Source of the DNA: Candidatus Limivivens merdigallinarum
Lineage (GTDB): Bacteria; Bacillota; Clostridia; Lachnospirales; Lachnospiraceae
Length of the DNA: 54,728 bases
NCBI GenBank assembly: GCA_018713105.1
Contig: DVFT01000158.1
Span: forward strand, 1-54,728
Reading direction: 5' to 3'
The position numbers and the translations under genes are program-made. Below, piece after piece: positions 8,663 through 16,264 of this stretch (position 1 is the stretch's first letter; each line of letters begins with the position of its first letter). The notes under the pieces are model-generated. The model was not told the origin of the DNA and made no database searches. It was given only the letters and a program-made list of their open reading frames with translations.

Positions 8663-10033
8663 TTAAATCTCCTTTTCTTCGTCCGCTAACGCGGCCTTTA
8701 TCATGATTGCGCATTCTACCCGCTTTCTCTGAAGCTCACATCCGATGTCATAGGCGTCGTTGATGGAACCATGGAAATTGTAGGAGTTCGCAGCACATCC
8801 TCCGCTGCAGTAGAACTTTGCAAAACATTTGCGGCATTTTTCCTTGGCGTACACATTGCAGCACTTGAATTCTTCCTGGAGCTCTGTATTCTTCAGACCA
8901 TCGAACACATTGCCCATGAGAAACTTCTCCTCGCCCACGAACTGGTGGCAGGGATACAGATCTCCCCAGGGAGTCACTGCCAGGTACTCCGTTCCGGAAC
9001 CGCAGCCGGAAAGCCTCTTGTATACACAAGGTCCTCCCGTCAGGTCAATCATAAAATGGAAGAAATGAAAACCTCTTCCTTCTTTTTCCCGTCGAACCAT
9101 TTCTTTTGCCAGCTTGTCATACTCCTCCAGAATGGCGGGGATATCCTCCTCCCGGATAGCATAGTCTTCCTCCGGCTTCGCCACCACAGGCTCCACGGAT
9201 ACCTGTTTGAAGCCCAGATCCGCAAAATGGAGCACATCCTTGGAAAAATCCAGGTTGTAGTGGGTGAAGGTCCCCCGGACATAATATTTTTCCTGATGAC
9301 GGCTGTCCGCAAATTTCTGAAATTTCGGCACGATCAGGTCGTAGCTCCCTTTTCCATTTCGGAAAGGCCGCATCCTGTCGTTGACTTCCTTCCTGCCATC
9401 CAGGCTGAGAACCACGTTCCCCATCTCCTGATTGCAGAAATCCATGATCTCGCCATTCAGGAGCACGCCATTGGTGGTGAGGGTGAAGCGGAATTTCTTG
9501 TCATGGAGCTTCTCCTGCTTCCTGCCATACTTCACCAGGTCTTTTACGACCTGCCAGTTCATCAGCGGCTCTCCCCCAAAGAAATCCACCTCAAGATTCT
9601 TCCGGTTCCCTGAATTCTCAATCAGGAAATCCAAGGCACGCTTTCCTACCTCATAACTCATCAGGGCACGGCGTCCATGGTACTCGCCCTCTTCCGCAAA
9701 ACAGTAGCGACAGGCAAGGTTGCAGTCATGGGCAATGTGCAGGCACAGCGCCTTCACCACCGTAGGACGCTTTTTGAACATCTCGATGGACGGCTGATAG
9801 GTGTCCTCGGTAAACAAAAGACCTGCTTTCCGAAGCTCTTCACATTCCTCCACCGCATTTCTAATATCTTCCTCAGGGTATTTTCCCCTGCTCTCCTCCA
9901 AAATCCAGGAAAGGCTTTTTCCCTCTTCCAGAAACGGAATAACATGATAGACAATCTCATCAACGACGTGGACAGCACCGCTGTTTACATCCAGCACAAT
10001 GTGATATCCATTATTGATATACTGATGAATCAA
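8663..10033 (-). CDS. scfB: SCIFF (ranthipeptide) radical SAM maturase
   Basis: A 456-residue radical S-adenosylmethionine enzyme that installs thioether bonds in the SCIFF peptide encoded just upstream. An N-terminal peptide-recognition (RRE-like) region is at about 1-90. The radical SAM cluster motif CNLACRYC has its Cys at 104, 108 and 111, followed by FFGGEP. A Cys-rich SPASM domain for auxiliary iron-sulfur clusters occupies about 325-440. The start is taken as TTG at 10033, preceded by AAAGGGG, which gives the usual N-terminus IHQY; an in-frame ATG at 10087 has no ribosome-binding site. It lies 63 bases after the peptide gene and runs directly into secDF. Confidence 0.93.
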   Translation of the reverse strand: MIHQYINNGYHIVLDVNSGAVHVVDEIVYHVIPFLEEGKSLSWILEESRGKYPEEDIRNAVEECEELRKAGLLFTEDTYQPSIEMFKKRPTVVKALCLHIAHDCNLACRYCFAEEGEYHGRRALMSYEVGKRALDFLIENSGNRKNLEVDFFGGEPLMNWQVVKDLVKYGRKQEKLHDKKFRFTLTTNGVLLNGEIMDFCNQEMGNVVLSLDGRKEVNDRMRPFRNGKGSYDLIVPKFQKFADSRHQEKYYVRGTFTHYNLDFSKDVLHFADLGFKQVSVEPVVAKPEEDYAIREEDIPAILEEYDKLAKEMVRREKEGRGFHFFHFMIDLTGGPCVYKRLSGCGSGTEYLAVTPWGDLYPCHQFVGEEKFLMGNVFDGLKNTELQEEFKCCNVYAKEKCRKCFAKFYCSGGCAANSYNFHGSINDAYDIGCELQRKRVECAIMIKAALADEEKEI

Positions 10034-10096
10034 AACGAATCCCCTTTCAACTAATAGGCAGCGAACATAAGGTCCGCTGCCCGTCATTTTCTTTCC

Positions 10097-10240
10097 TTAT
10101 TTGTTATTCTCGCAGCTCTGATTTCCTACTGTGCAGGAAGTCTTGCAAGCAGACTGGCAAGATGTCTGGCACTCGCCGCATCCGCCCTTCTTCAATGTGT
10201 TCTGCAGTCTCTCTGTATTCAGGGTTTTGATATGCTTCAT
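10097..10240 (-). CDS. scfA: SCIFF precursor peptide (six Cys in forty-five)
   Basis: A 47-residue peptide, too short for normal gene calling, that fits the SCIFF family: a basic leader beginning MKHIKTLNTERLQ, then a Cys-rich core with six Cys at residues 21, 24, 28, 32, 36 and 43, many with nearby Thr or Ser as thioether acceptors. AAAGGAGG lies about eight bases before the ATG. Its maturase gene is immediately downstream. SCIFF peptides are ranthipeptides, almost universal in Clostridia. Their role is not firmly established; a signalling or regulatory function has been proposed. The assignment rests on Cys number, length and neighbours. Confidence 0.95.
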   Translation of the reverse strand: MKHIKTLNTERLQNTLKKGGCGECQTSCQSACKTSCTVGNQSCENNK

Positions 10241-10275
10241 CTCTCAAGCCTCCTTTATTATTCATAACTTTTGTC

Positions 10276-10304
10276 ATTATACCATAAGTATTGTACTTTT
10301 TAAA
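10276..10304 (-). promoter_or_regulatory. sigma-A-type promoter for scfA-scfB-secDF
   Basis: On the minus strand TTTAAA at 10304-10299, a 17-base spacer, then a perfect TATAAT at 10281-10276. Transcription would begin near 10270, about 30 bases before the scfA start codon. Confidence 0.65.
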
Positions 10305-10342
10305 GCTTTTTTTAATTTTTACATGGCTTTTTCACATTTCCA

Positions 10343-10351
10343 TGCTATAAT
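10343..10351 (+). promoter_or_regulatory. extended -10 promoter for the lipoprotein trigger factor
   Basis: TGCTATAAT forms an extended -10 element on the plus strand about 60 bases before the start at 10410. No good -35 box lies at the standard distance, which is tolerated when the TGn extension is present. It is divergent from the scfA promoter. Confidence 0.5.
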
Positions 10352-10409
10352 AGGGCTAATCTCCGGTCAGAGCCTGAACCGGAAATGTGAAAGAAAGGAA
10401 CTTTTGTGT

Positions 10410-11720
10410 ATGAAAAAACGTATGCTACTTTTAAGTCTTGGAGTCATGACGGCCGCCCTCATCTCCGGCTGCTCCTCTTCCTCCAAAGGTCCTTACAGCG
10501 ACTATGTGACTCTGGGTGAGTACAAAGGGCTTGAAGTGACCAAAATCAAAGCAGAGGTAACCGACGAAACCTTAAACGACGAAATCGACTATGTGCTGGA
10601 AGAAAATACGGAATATAATGAAGTAGACCGCGCTGCTGAGAGCGGCGATTTGGTCAACATCACCTTCACCGGTACCATCGACGGCGAAGTCAGTGAAGAT
10701 GCTTCTGCGGAGGATCTGGATATGGAGATCGGCGCCGGGGACTTTCTGGAGGACTTTGAAAATTCTGCGATCGGCATGAAGGCGGGTGAAAACAAGACGT
10801 TTTCCACAACCTTCCCAGACGATTACCTCGACGACACCATGGCGGGCAAAGAGGTCAGCTTCAATCTCACGGTAAACTCCGTCTCCGAGATCAACCGCCC
10901 AGAGCTTACCGACGAATTCGTATCCACTATTTCCGAATACCAGACTGTAGACGAATATAAAGAAGGTCTGCGTCAAGAGCTTTTGGAAATGATGGAGGCA
11001 GACAACAATTACACGGCTGGCAGCGATGCGCTGTCTATGGTAATTGAGAACAGCACTTTTGACGGATATCCTGATGACCTCTACGAAGAATGTGAAGCGC
11101 TTTACAATGAAAGCAACCAATACTACGCTGAACTGCTGGGCATCGATGTCTCTGAACTTGAAGTCAGCGAGGAAGAGACGCAGGAAATCGTGGAAGGAAT
11201 TGTAAATGAAGAGATGGTCATCCAGACGATTGCCGCCGCGGAAGACCTGGAAGTCAGCGACGAGGAATATACCTCCTACGTAACCAGCCATCTGGCTGAC
11301 TACGACTGTGACTCTGTGGAAGAATATGAGTCCCTTTATTCTAAAGAAGACACCATGGACGAAATCCTTCGGGAAAAAGTTCAGAATTTCCTTCTGGACA
11401 ACGCCACAATCACAGAAGTATCCGAAGATGAATATTACGGATACAGTGATTCTTCCTATTCCGGTGAAGATTCCTACTATGGTGAGAGTACCTACGACGG
11501 CGAGGACTCTTACAGCGGTGAGAGCACTTACGACGGTGAGGACTCTTACAGCGGCGAGAGCACTTATGACGGCGAGGATTCCTACAGCGGCGAGAGCACC
11601 TACGACGGCGAGGACTCCTACAGCGGTGAAAGCACTTACGACGGTGAGGATTCCACTGGAGCAGAGACAGATCTGGTTCTGGATGTGGACAGCGGCGAGA
11701 CAGAAGAATCTGAGACATAA
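10410..11720 (+). CDS. lipoprotein trigger-factor-like peptidyl-prolyl isomerase
   Basis: A 436-residue exported relative of trigger factor. A lipoprotein signal peptide ends in the lipobox ISGC with Cys21 as the lipidated residue. An FKBP-type isomerase domain follows at about 78-160 (GDLVNITFTGTIDGE, IGMKAGENK), then a trigger-factor C-terminal helical domain to about residue 345. The ribosome-binding N-terminal domain is missing, so it cannot be the cytosolic chaperone and probably folds secreted proteins at the outer membrane face. The last 85 residues are an acidic tandem repeat rich in Glu, Asp, Ser, Tyr and Gly. The start is chosen by GAAAGGAA and the signal peptide; the open frame extends further upstream but antisense to scfA. 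It diverges from the secDF operon, another export function. Confidence 0.88.
   Translation: MKKRMLLLSLGVMTAALISGCSSSSKGPYSDYVTLGEYKGLEVTKIKAEVTDETLNDEIDYVLEENTEYNEVDRAAESGDLVNITFTGTIDGEVSEDASAEDLDMEIGAGDFLEDFENSAIGMKAGENKTFSTTFPDDYLDDTMAGKEVSFNLTVNSVSEINRPELTDEFVSTISEYQTVDEYKEGLRQELLEMMEADNNYTAGSDALSMVIENSTFDGYPDDLYEECEALYNESNQYYAELLGIDVSELEVSEEETQEIVEGIVNEEMVIQTIAAAEDLEVSDEEYTSYVTSHLADYDCDSVEEYESLYSKEDTMDEILREKVQNFLLDNATITEVSEDEYYGYSDSSYSGEDSYYGESTYDGEDSYSGESTYDGEDSYSGESTYDGEDSYSGESTYDGEDSYSGESTYDGEDSTGAETDLVLDVDSGETEESET
11460..11655 (+). repeat. 36-bp tandem repeat encoding an acidic 12-residue unit
   Basis: About five near-identical copies of a 36-base unit encode GESTYDGEDSYS repeats at the C-terminus of the lipoprotein. 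Copies differ mainly at third codon positions. There are no spacers, so this is not a CRISPR array. The unit length keeps the frame, so copy number may vary between strains. Confidence 0.9.
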
Positions 11721-11739
11721 GAATCATGAAGCATTGGAA

Positions 11740-11780
11740 AACCCCTGGAAGCTGGTCATTCTTCCAGGGGTTCTTTTTTT
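11740..11780. terminator. bidirectional rho-independent terminator
   Basis: A perfect 12-bp stem (AACCCCTGGAAG with CTTCCAGGGGTT) around a nine-base loop, with a run of T on the plus strand and TTTT on the minus strand. It separates the convergent lipoprotein and EF-G-like genes. Confidence 0.9.
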
Positions 11781-13869
11781 ATTCTTCGCTGCCTGTCAGC
11801 TTGCTGGCTCTTTCCTCTACCTGTTTCTTCTGGATTTCTGCCGGAGCCTGCTCATAGCGTGCAAACTCATAGGAGAAGTCTCCGCTTCCTCCGGTCATGG
11901 AACGAAGGGTCGTGGAGTATCCGTAAAGCTCCATGGTAGGAACATCCGCTTCGATGATCTGATTGCCCTTGTGATCCGGATTCATTCCTAAGACACGCCC
12001 CCGGCGTTTATTGAGGTCACCCATCACATCACCGGTATATTTGTCCGGTACAACCACCTTCAGGGAAGAGATCGGCTCTAAGAGTACCGGAGAAGCCTCC
12101 ATGAACCCTTTTTTGAATGCCTGGATAGCTGCCGTCTTGAATGCCATCTCCGAGGAGTCTACCGGATGATAGGAGCCATCATAAAGGACTGCCTTCACGC
12201 CTACTACCGGATACGCTGCCAGCGGGCCTCTCTGTACAGATTCCTGGATTCCTTTCTCCACAGCCGGGAAGTAGTTTTTCGGAACCGCCCCTCCTACTAC
12301 CTCCTGTTCAAACACGTAGGGAGTTTCCAGATCGCCGGATGGCTCAAAACGCATCTTCACATGACCATACTGTCCATGTCCGCCGGACTGTTTCTTATAT
12401 TTTGCTTCCACATCGGATTTCTTGCGGATCGTCTCGCGGAACGCCACCTTCGGCTTTTCCAGTTCCACTTCAATTTTATATTTGCTAAGCAGCTTGCTCT
12501 GGATCACCTCCAGATGCTGGTCACCCATACCGTAAAGAAGCGTCTGCCGGTTCTCGGAATCGTTGACCGCCTTCATCGTCAGATCCTCGCTCATGATCTT
12601 GCTCAGAGCCTGGGAAATCTTATCTTCATCACCCTTATTCTTTGCCCGGTATCTCTTGTATGTATAAGGAACGGATACGTCCACTCTGCCATACTGCACA
12701 GGGGTTGCTTTGGTGGATAAGGTATCTCCGGTACGTGTGGAAACCAACTTGCCGACTGCTCCCAAGTCACCTGCATGAAGCTCGCTGACCTCAACGGGTT
12801 TGCTGCCCTCAAACACGTACAGCTTATTGATCTTCTCCTCTGCGTCCTTGTCGGAATTGTAAAGGGTATCGTCGTTTTTGATAACACCGGAGCACACCTT
12901 GATCATGGAATATTTGCCGATGAAAGGATCGACGATGGTTTTCCATACCTGGGCTGTCTTAGCCTTTGAGAAATCGTAATCTGCCTCAAAGATCTCATTG
13001 GTTTTCATGGAGATGCCGGCTTTCTTTCTCTTGTCCGGGCTCGGGAAATACTGAACGATATCGTCCAGAAGGTTCGCGACGCCTTTCAGCTGTACACTGG
13101 AACCTAAGGTCACCGGAACGATGGAACCGTCATCCACATTGGCAGTGAGCGCCATCAGAATCTCGGCAATAGAGAATTCGTCTCCGCCGAAGTAACGATC
13201 CATAAATTCCTCACTGGTCTCCGCAACGGCTTCCAGAAGATTCTCCCTGTATTTCTCAAGATATTCCATGGAATAATCCGGAATCGGGCATTCTTCCTTC
13301 TCTCCTTTTCCGACCCACTTTCTTCCTTCTTGTTTTACAACGTTTACATATCCTACGAATTCCTCGTTCTCACGGATCGGCAGATGGATCGGGGCGATCT
13401 TCTTGCCATAGATCTCGGTCAGATCTTCAACCACCTGGCGGAAGCTGGCGTTGTCCAGATCCATGTCGCTTACATAGAACATCCTGGGAAGCTTATATTT
13501 TTCACAAAGATCCCAAGCCTTCTGTGTTCCTACCTCAACGCCGTTCTTTCCGGAAACCACAATGACTGCCGCATCTGCAGCCTGAGCCGCTTCCTCAGCC
13601 TCTCCAACAAAATCGAAATAGCCCGGTGCATCCAGCACGTTCACTTTTACGTCTCCCCATATAACGGGAACCATGGATGTGCTGATGGAAAACTTTCTCT
13701 TGATCTCTTCTTTATCAAAATCGCTGATGGTATTTCCTTCTGCCACGCTGCCAAGTCTGCTGGTAATTCCGCCCATGTATGCCATTGCTTCTACCAAGCT
13801 CGTCTTTCCCGCTCCACCGTGACCAAGGATTACTACGTTACGAATTTTGTCAGTTGTGTAAACTTTCAT
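11779..13869 (-). CDS. elongation factor G-like GTPase (EF-G paralogue)
   Basis: A 696-residue protein with the full EF-G domain layout, including C-terminal domains IV and V (GGHGQYGHVKMRFEP). The P-loop GHGGAGKT is at 16-23. The G3 motif is DAPGYFDF at 80-87 rather than DTPGHVDF, so the catalytic His is a Tyr. The G4 motif is SDMD at 134-137 instead of NKMD. It is therefore an EF-G-like paralogue, not the main translocase FusA, whose gene normally sits in the str ribosomal operon. Its exact role is uncertain; relatives include EF-G2-type factors. The start is set at 13869, where GGAGG precedes the ATG; an ATG at 13884 lacks a site. It is monocistronic, with its own promoter and terminator. 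Confidence 0.88.
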   Translation of the reverse strand: MKVYTTDKIRNVVILGHGGAGKTSLVEAMAYMGGITSRLGSVAEGNTISDFDKEEIKRKFSISTSMVPVIWGDVKVNVLDAPGYFDFVGEAEEAAQAADAAVIVVSGKNGVEVGTQKAWDLCEKYKLPRMFYVSDMDLDNASFRQVVEDLTEIYGKKIAPIHLPIRENEEFVGYVNVVKQEGRKWVGKGEKEECPIPDYSMEYLEKYRENLLEAVAETSEEFMDRYFGGDEFSIAEILMALTANVDDGSIVPVTLGSSVQLKGVANLLDDIVQYFPSPDKRKKAGISMKTNEIFEADYDFSKAKTAQVWKTIVDPFIGKYSMIKVCSGVIKNDDTLYNSDKDAEEKINKLYVFEGSKPVEVSELHAGDLGAVGKLVSTRTGDTLSTKATPVQYGRVDVSVPYTYKRYRAKNKGDEDKISQALSKIMSEDLTMKAVNDSENRQTLLYGMGDQHLEVIQSKLLSKYKIEVELEKPKVAFRETIRKKSDVEAKYKKQSGGHGQYGHVKMRFEPSGDLETPYVFEQEVVGGAVPKNYFPAVEKGIQESVQRGPLAAYPVVGVKAVLYDGSYHPVDSSEMAFKTAAIQAFKKGFMEASPVLLEPISSLKVVVPDKYTGDVMGDLNKRRGRVLGMNPDHKGNQIIEADVPTMELYGYSTTLRSMTGGSGDFSYEFARYEQAPAEIQKKQVEERASKLTGSEE

Positions 13870-13959
13870 ACGAATTTCCTCCAATTCCAGTTAAATATTT
13901 TTCTGCATTGTGAAATATCGCTGATCTCATCCATCATCAATATTTTACGGTATGGATAC

Positions 13960-13988
13960 ATTGTACTAAAAAAATCAAAATATTTCAA
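13960..13988 (-). promoter_or_regulatory. sigma-A-type promoter for the EF-G-like gene
   Basis: On the minus strand TTGAAA at 13988-13983, a 17-base spacer, then TACAAT at 13965-13960. It leaves an untranslated leader of about 85 bases before the start codon at 13869. Confidence 0.7.
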
Positions 13989-14055
13989 CTACTTTATTCA
14001 TTTCTGACAAAAAACTTTTTCACCGATATTTTTCGCACTATAAAGTGCTAAGTCG

Positions 14056-14084
14056 TTGACATTTATTCCTAGATCAAGTAAAAT
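14056..14084 (+). promoter_or_regulatory. sigma-A-type promoter for aroF-tyrA-aroA
   Basis: A consensus TTGACA at 14056-14061, a 17-base spacer, then TAAAAT at 14079-14084. The leader before aroF is only about 40 bases, so I see no room for a T-box or attenuator. Confidence 0.75.
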
Positions 14085-14133
14085 AAACGGGAACATACCG
14101 ACGAATTAGTTTGAACAGAAAGAGGATTTTATT

Positions 14134-15150
14134 ATGATTATTATTATGAAACCCCATGCGCCTGATGAAAGCATCCAAAAGGTGGCGCATTTAATTGAAG
14201 AAAACGGTCTGACTGTCCATCTCTCAAAGGGTGAGGAAGTCACCATCATCGGCGTAGTGGGTGACAAAACCCGTCTTGCCGGAAAAAACTTGGAGCTGAT
14301 TCCCGGCGTAGACCGAATCGTTCCGGTGACGGAAAGCTACAAGCTTTCCAATCTGAAATTCCACCCCTCCCCTTCTGTCATTCAGGTTGGGAGCACGGAG
14401 ATTGGACCCAACAATCTGACAATTATGGCTGGTCCCTGTGCCATTGAATCCAGAGAGCAGCTCCTCACCATTGCCCGAGGAGTCAAAAAGGCTGGCGCTA
14501 CGATCCTCCGCGGCGGCGCCTACAAACCGCGCACTTCTCCATACTCCTTCCAGGGACTGGAGGAGGAAGGGCTGAAATATATGAAAGAGGCTAGTGAAGA
14601 GACAGGACTTATGACCATCTGTGAGGTCATCAGCGCCGCTTCCCTGGAAACAGCTGTCAACTACGTGGATATGATCCAGATCGGCGCCCGCAACATGCAG
14701 AATTTCCAGCTTCTTCGGGAAGCCGGAAGGGCGGGGCTTCCGGTCCTGCTGAAAAGAGGGCTCTCCGCCACCATCGAGGAATGGCTGAACGCGGCGGAAT
14801 ACATCATGGCGGAAGGGAATCCCAACGTAGTCCTCTGCGAGCGGGGAATCCGCACCTATGAAACTTCCACCAGGAATACCTTGGATATCAGCGCTGTGCC
14901 TGTCCTGAAATCCAAAACCCACCTGCCCGTTATCGTAGATCCCAGCCACGCCTCCGGCGTACGAGCCTATGTGGCGCCTCTCGCCAAGAGTGCCGTCGCC
15001 TGCGGTGCGGACGGTCTGATGATCGAGGTCCACAACAATCCGGCTTGCGCCCTTTCTGACGGGCCGCAGTCCCTGACCCTCGAACAGTTCCAGGAACTCA
15101 CACAAAAGCTCGCTCCTTACTGCGAGCTGGAAGGAAGGAAATTTTCATGA
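14134..15150 (+). CDS. aroF: 3-deoxy-7-phosphoheptulonate (DAHP) synthase, type I-beta
   Basis: A 338-residue enzyme joining phosphoenolpyruvate and erythrose 4-phosphate in the first step of aromatic amino acid synthesis. Residues 1-70 form the small ferredoxin-like domain that gives feedback control in Thermotoga-type enzymes. The barrel follows, with MAGPCAIES near residue 96, the RGGAYKPRTSPYSFQG phosphate-binding loop near 128, QIGARNMQNF, LLKRG and the metal-site motif VDPSHASG near 269. All these match the KDO8P-synthase-like I-beta class. It is the first gene of an aromatic operon; its stop overlaps the tyrA start by four bases. Confidence 0.95.
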   Translation: MIIIMKPHAPDESIQKVAHLIEENGLTVHLSKGEEVTIIGVVGDKTRLAGKNLELIPGVDRIVPVTESYKLSNLKFHPSPSVIQVGSTEIGPNNLTIMAGPCAIESREQLLTIARGVKKAGATILRGGAYKPRTSPYSFQGLEEEGLKYMKEASEETGLMTICEVISAASLETAVNYVDMIQIGARNMQNFQLLREAGRAGLPVLLKRGLSATIEEWLNAAEYIMAEGNPNVVLCERGIRTYETSTRNTLDISAVPVLKSKTHLPVIVDPSHASGVRAYVAPLAKSAVACGADGLMIEVHNNPACALSDGPQSLTLEQFQELTQKLAPYCELEGRKFS

Positions 15151-16247
15151 GTGATCTTACCGTCGGCTTCATAGGTCTCGGACTGATCGGTGGTTCCATC
15201 GCCCGCGCCATTAAATATTATTATCCGAACGCCCGCATCCTGGCACATACCAGGAGCAGCCGCACGATGGACTTTGCAAAGAAGGAGCAGATCATCGACG
15301 AAGGTTATCCAGCCATCACAGATGCGTTCCATGACTGCGATTATCTCTTTCTCTGTGCTCCGGTGGAAACCAATGCGTCCTATCTGCCGACGATCGCTCC
15401 CATTTTGAAAGATGGATGCATCCTCACGGACGTGGGAAGCACAAAAGGAGATATTCATCAAAAAGTTCAGGAAGCACGGCTTACTCACTGTTTCATCGGG
15501 GGGCATCCTATGGCTGGTTCTGAAAAAACCGGGATTGAAAATTCCAAGCGCATCCTTTTGGAAAATGCTTACTACATACTGACCCCGGAAAAGGACGTTC
15601 CAACGGAACAGGTGGAACGTTTCCGAAAGCTGGTGCGTTCCCTGAAGGCGCTGCCCCTGGTTCTCTCCTATGAGGAACATGACTATTCAACAGCGGCTGT
15701 CAGCCACCTTCCCCATATCATTGCCTCCTCCCTGGTCAATCTCGTACACGATTCTGACACAGAGAAGAAGACGATGAAGACGATCGCAGCAGGCGGCTTC
15801 AAGGATATCACCAGGATTGCATCTTCTTCCCCGGAAATGTGGGAGCAGATCTGCGCCACCAACCGTGACAACATCCTGAAGGTTCTGGACGCCTATCTGG
15901 GAAGTCTCTCCTCCATCCGTCAATTTCTCGCAGACGGTGACCATGATGCAATCTACCGATTGTTTGAAGAGTCGAGAGACTACAGAAACTCCATCTCAGA
16001 CACAGCAAAAGGACCGCTTCCCAAAAGCTACTCCATTTATTGTGACATGGTCGATGAGGCAGGAGGCATCGCGGCGCTTGCCACAATCCTTGCCACCAAC
16101 GGCATCAGCATCAAAAACATCGGGATTGTACACAACCGGGAATTTGAGGAAGCCGTCCTCCATGTAGAATTCTATGAAGAGGATGCCATGCGAAGGGCTG
16201 TCTCCTTACTCCGCCGTTACCGCTATGTCATCTATGAACGCAATTAA
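15147..16247 (+). CDS. tyrA: prephenate dehydrogenase with ACT domain
   Basis: A 366-residue NAD(P)-dependent dehydrogenase that converts prephenate to 4-hydroxyphenylpyruvate on the tyrosine branch. The N-terminal Rossmann motif is GFIGLGLIGGSIA (about residues 8-20). The catalytic region includes GGHPMAGSEKTGI near 117 and the conserved AVSHLPHI near 187. Residues about 290-366 look like an ACT domain, which usually senses tyrosine. The ATG overlaps the aroF stop in an ATGA junction, so translation is probably coupled. AAGGAAGG lies upstream of the start. Confidence 0.94.
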   Translation: MSDLTVGFIGLGLIGGSIARAIKYYYPNARILAHTRSSRTMDFAKKEQIIDEGYPAITDAFHDCDYLFLCAPVETNASYLPTIAPILKDGCILTDVGSTKGDIHQKVQEARLTHCFIGGHPMAGSEKTGIENSKRILLENAYYILTPEKDVPTEQVERFRKLVRSLKALPLVLSYEEHDYSTAAVSHLPHIIASSLVNLVHDSDTEKKTMKTIAAGGFKDITRIASSSPEMWEQICATNRDNILKVLDAYLGSLSSIRQFLADGDHDAIYRLFEESRDYRNSISDTAKGPLPKSYSIYCDMVDEAGGIAALATILATNGISIKNIGIVHNREFEEAVLHVEFYEEDAMRRAVSLLRRYRYVIYERN

Positions 16248-16264
16248 GAGGAGGTAGGTGTGGT

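Noticed and set aside
6905-8689. 594-codon plus-strand frame opposite secDF
   Set aside because: Antisense of a well-conserved gene; rich in His and Gln, no recognisable domain or start signal.
11460-11655. 36-bp repeats resembling CRISPR repeat length
   Set aside because: No spacers; the repeats are coding and in frame.
11308-11991. Arg/Thr-rich plus-strand frame over the repeat tail
   Set aside because: Shifted reading of the tandem repeat that runs through the terminator; no ribosome-binding site.
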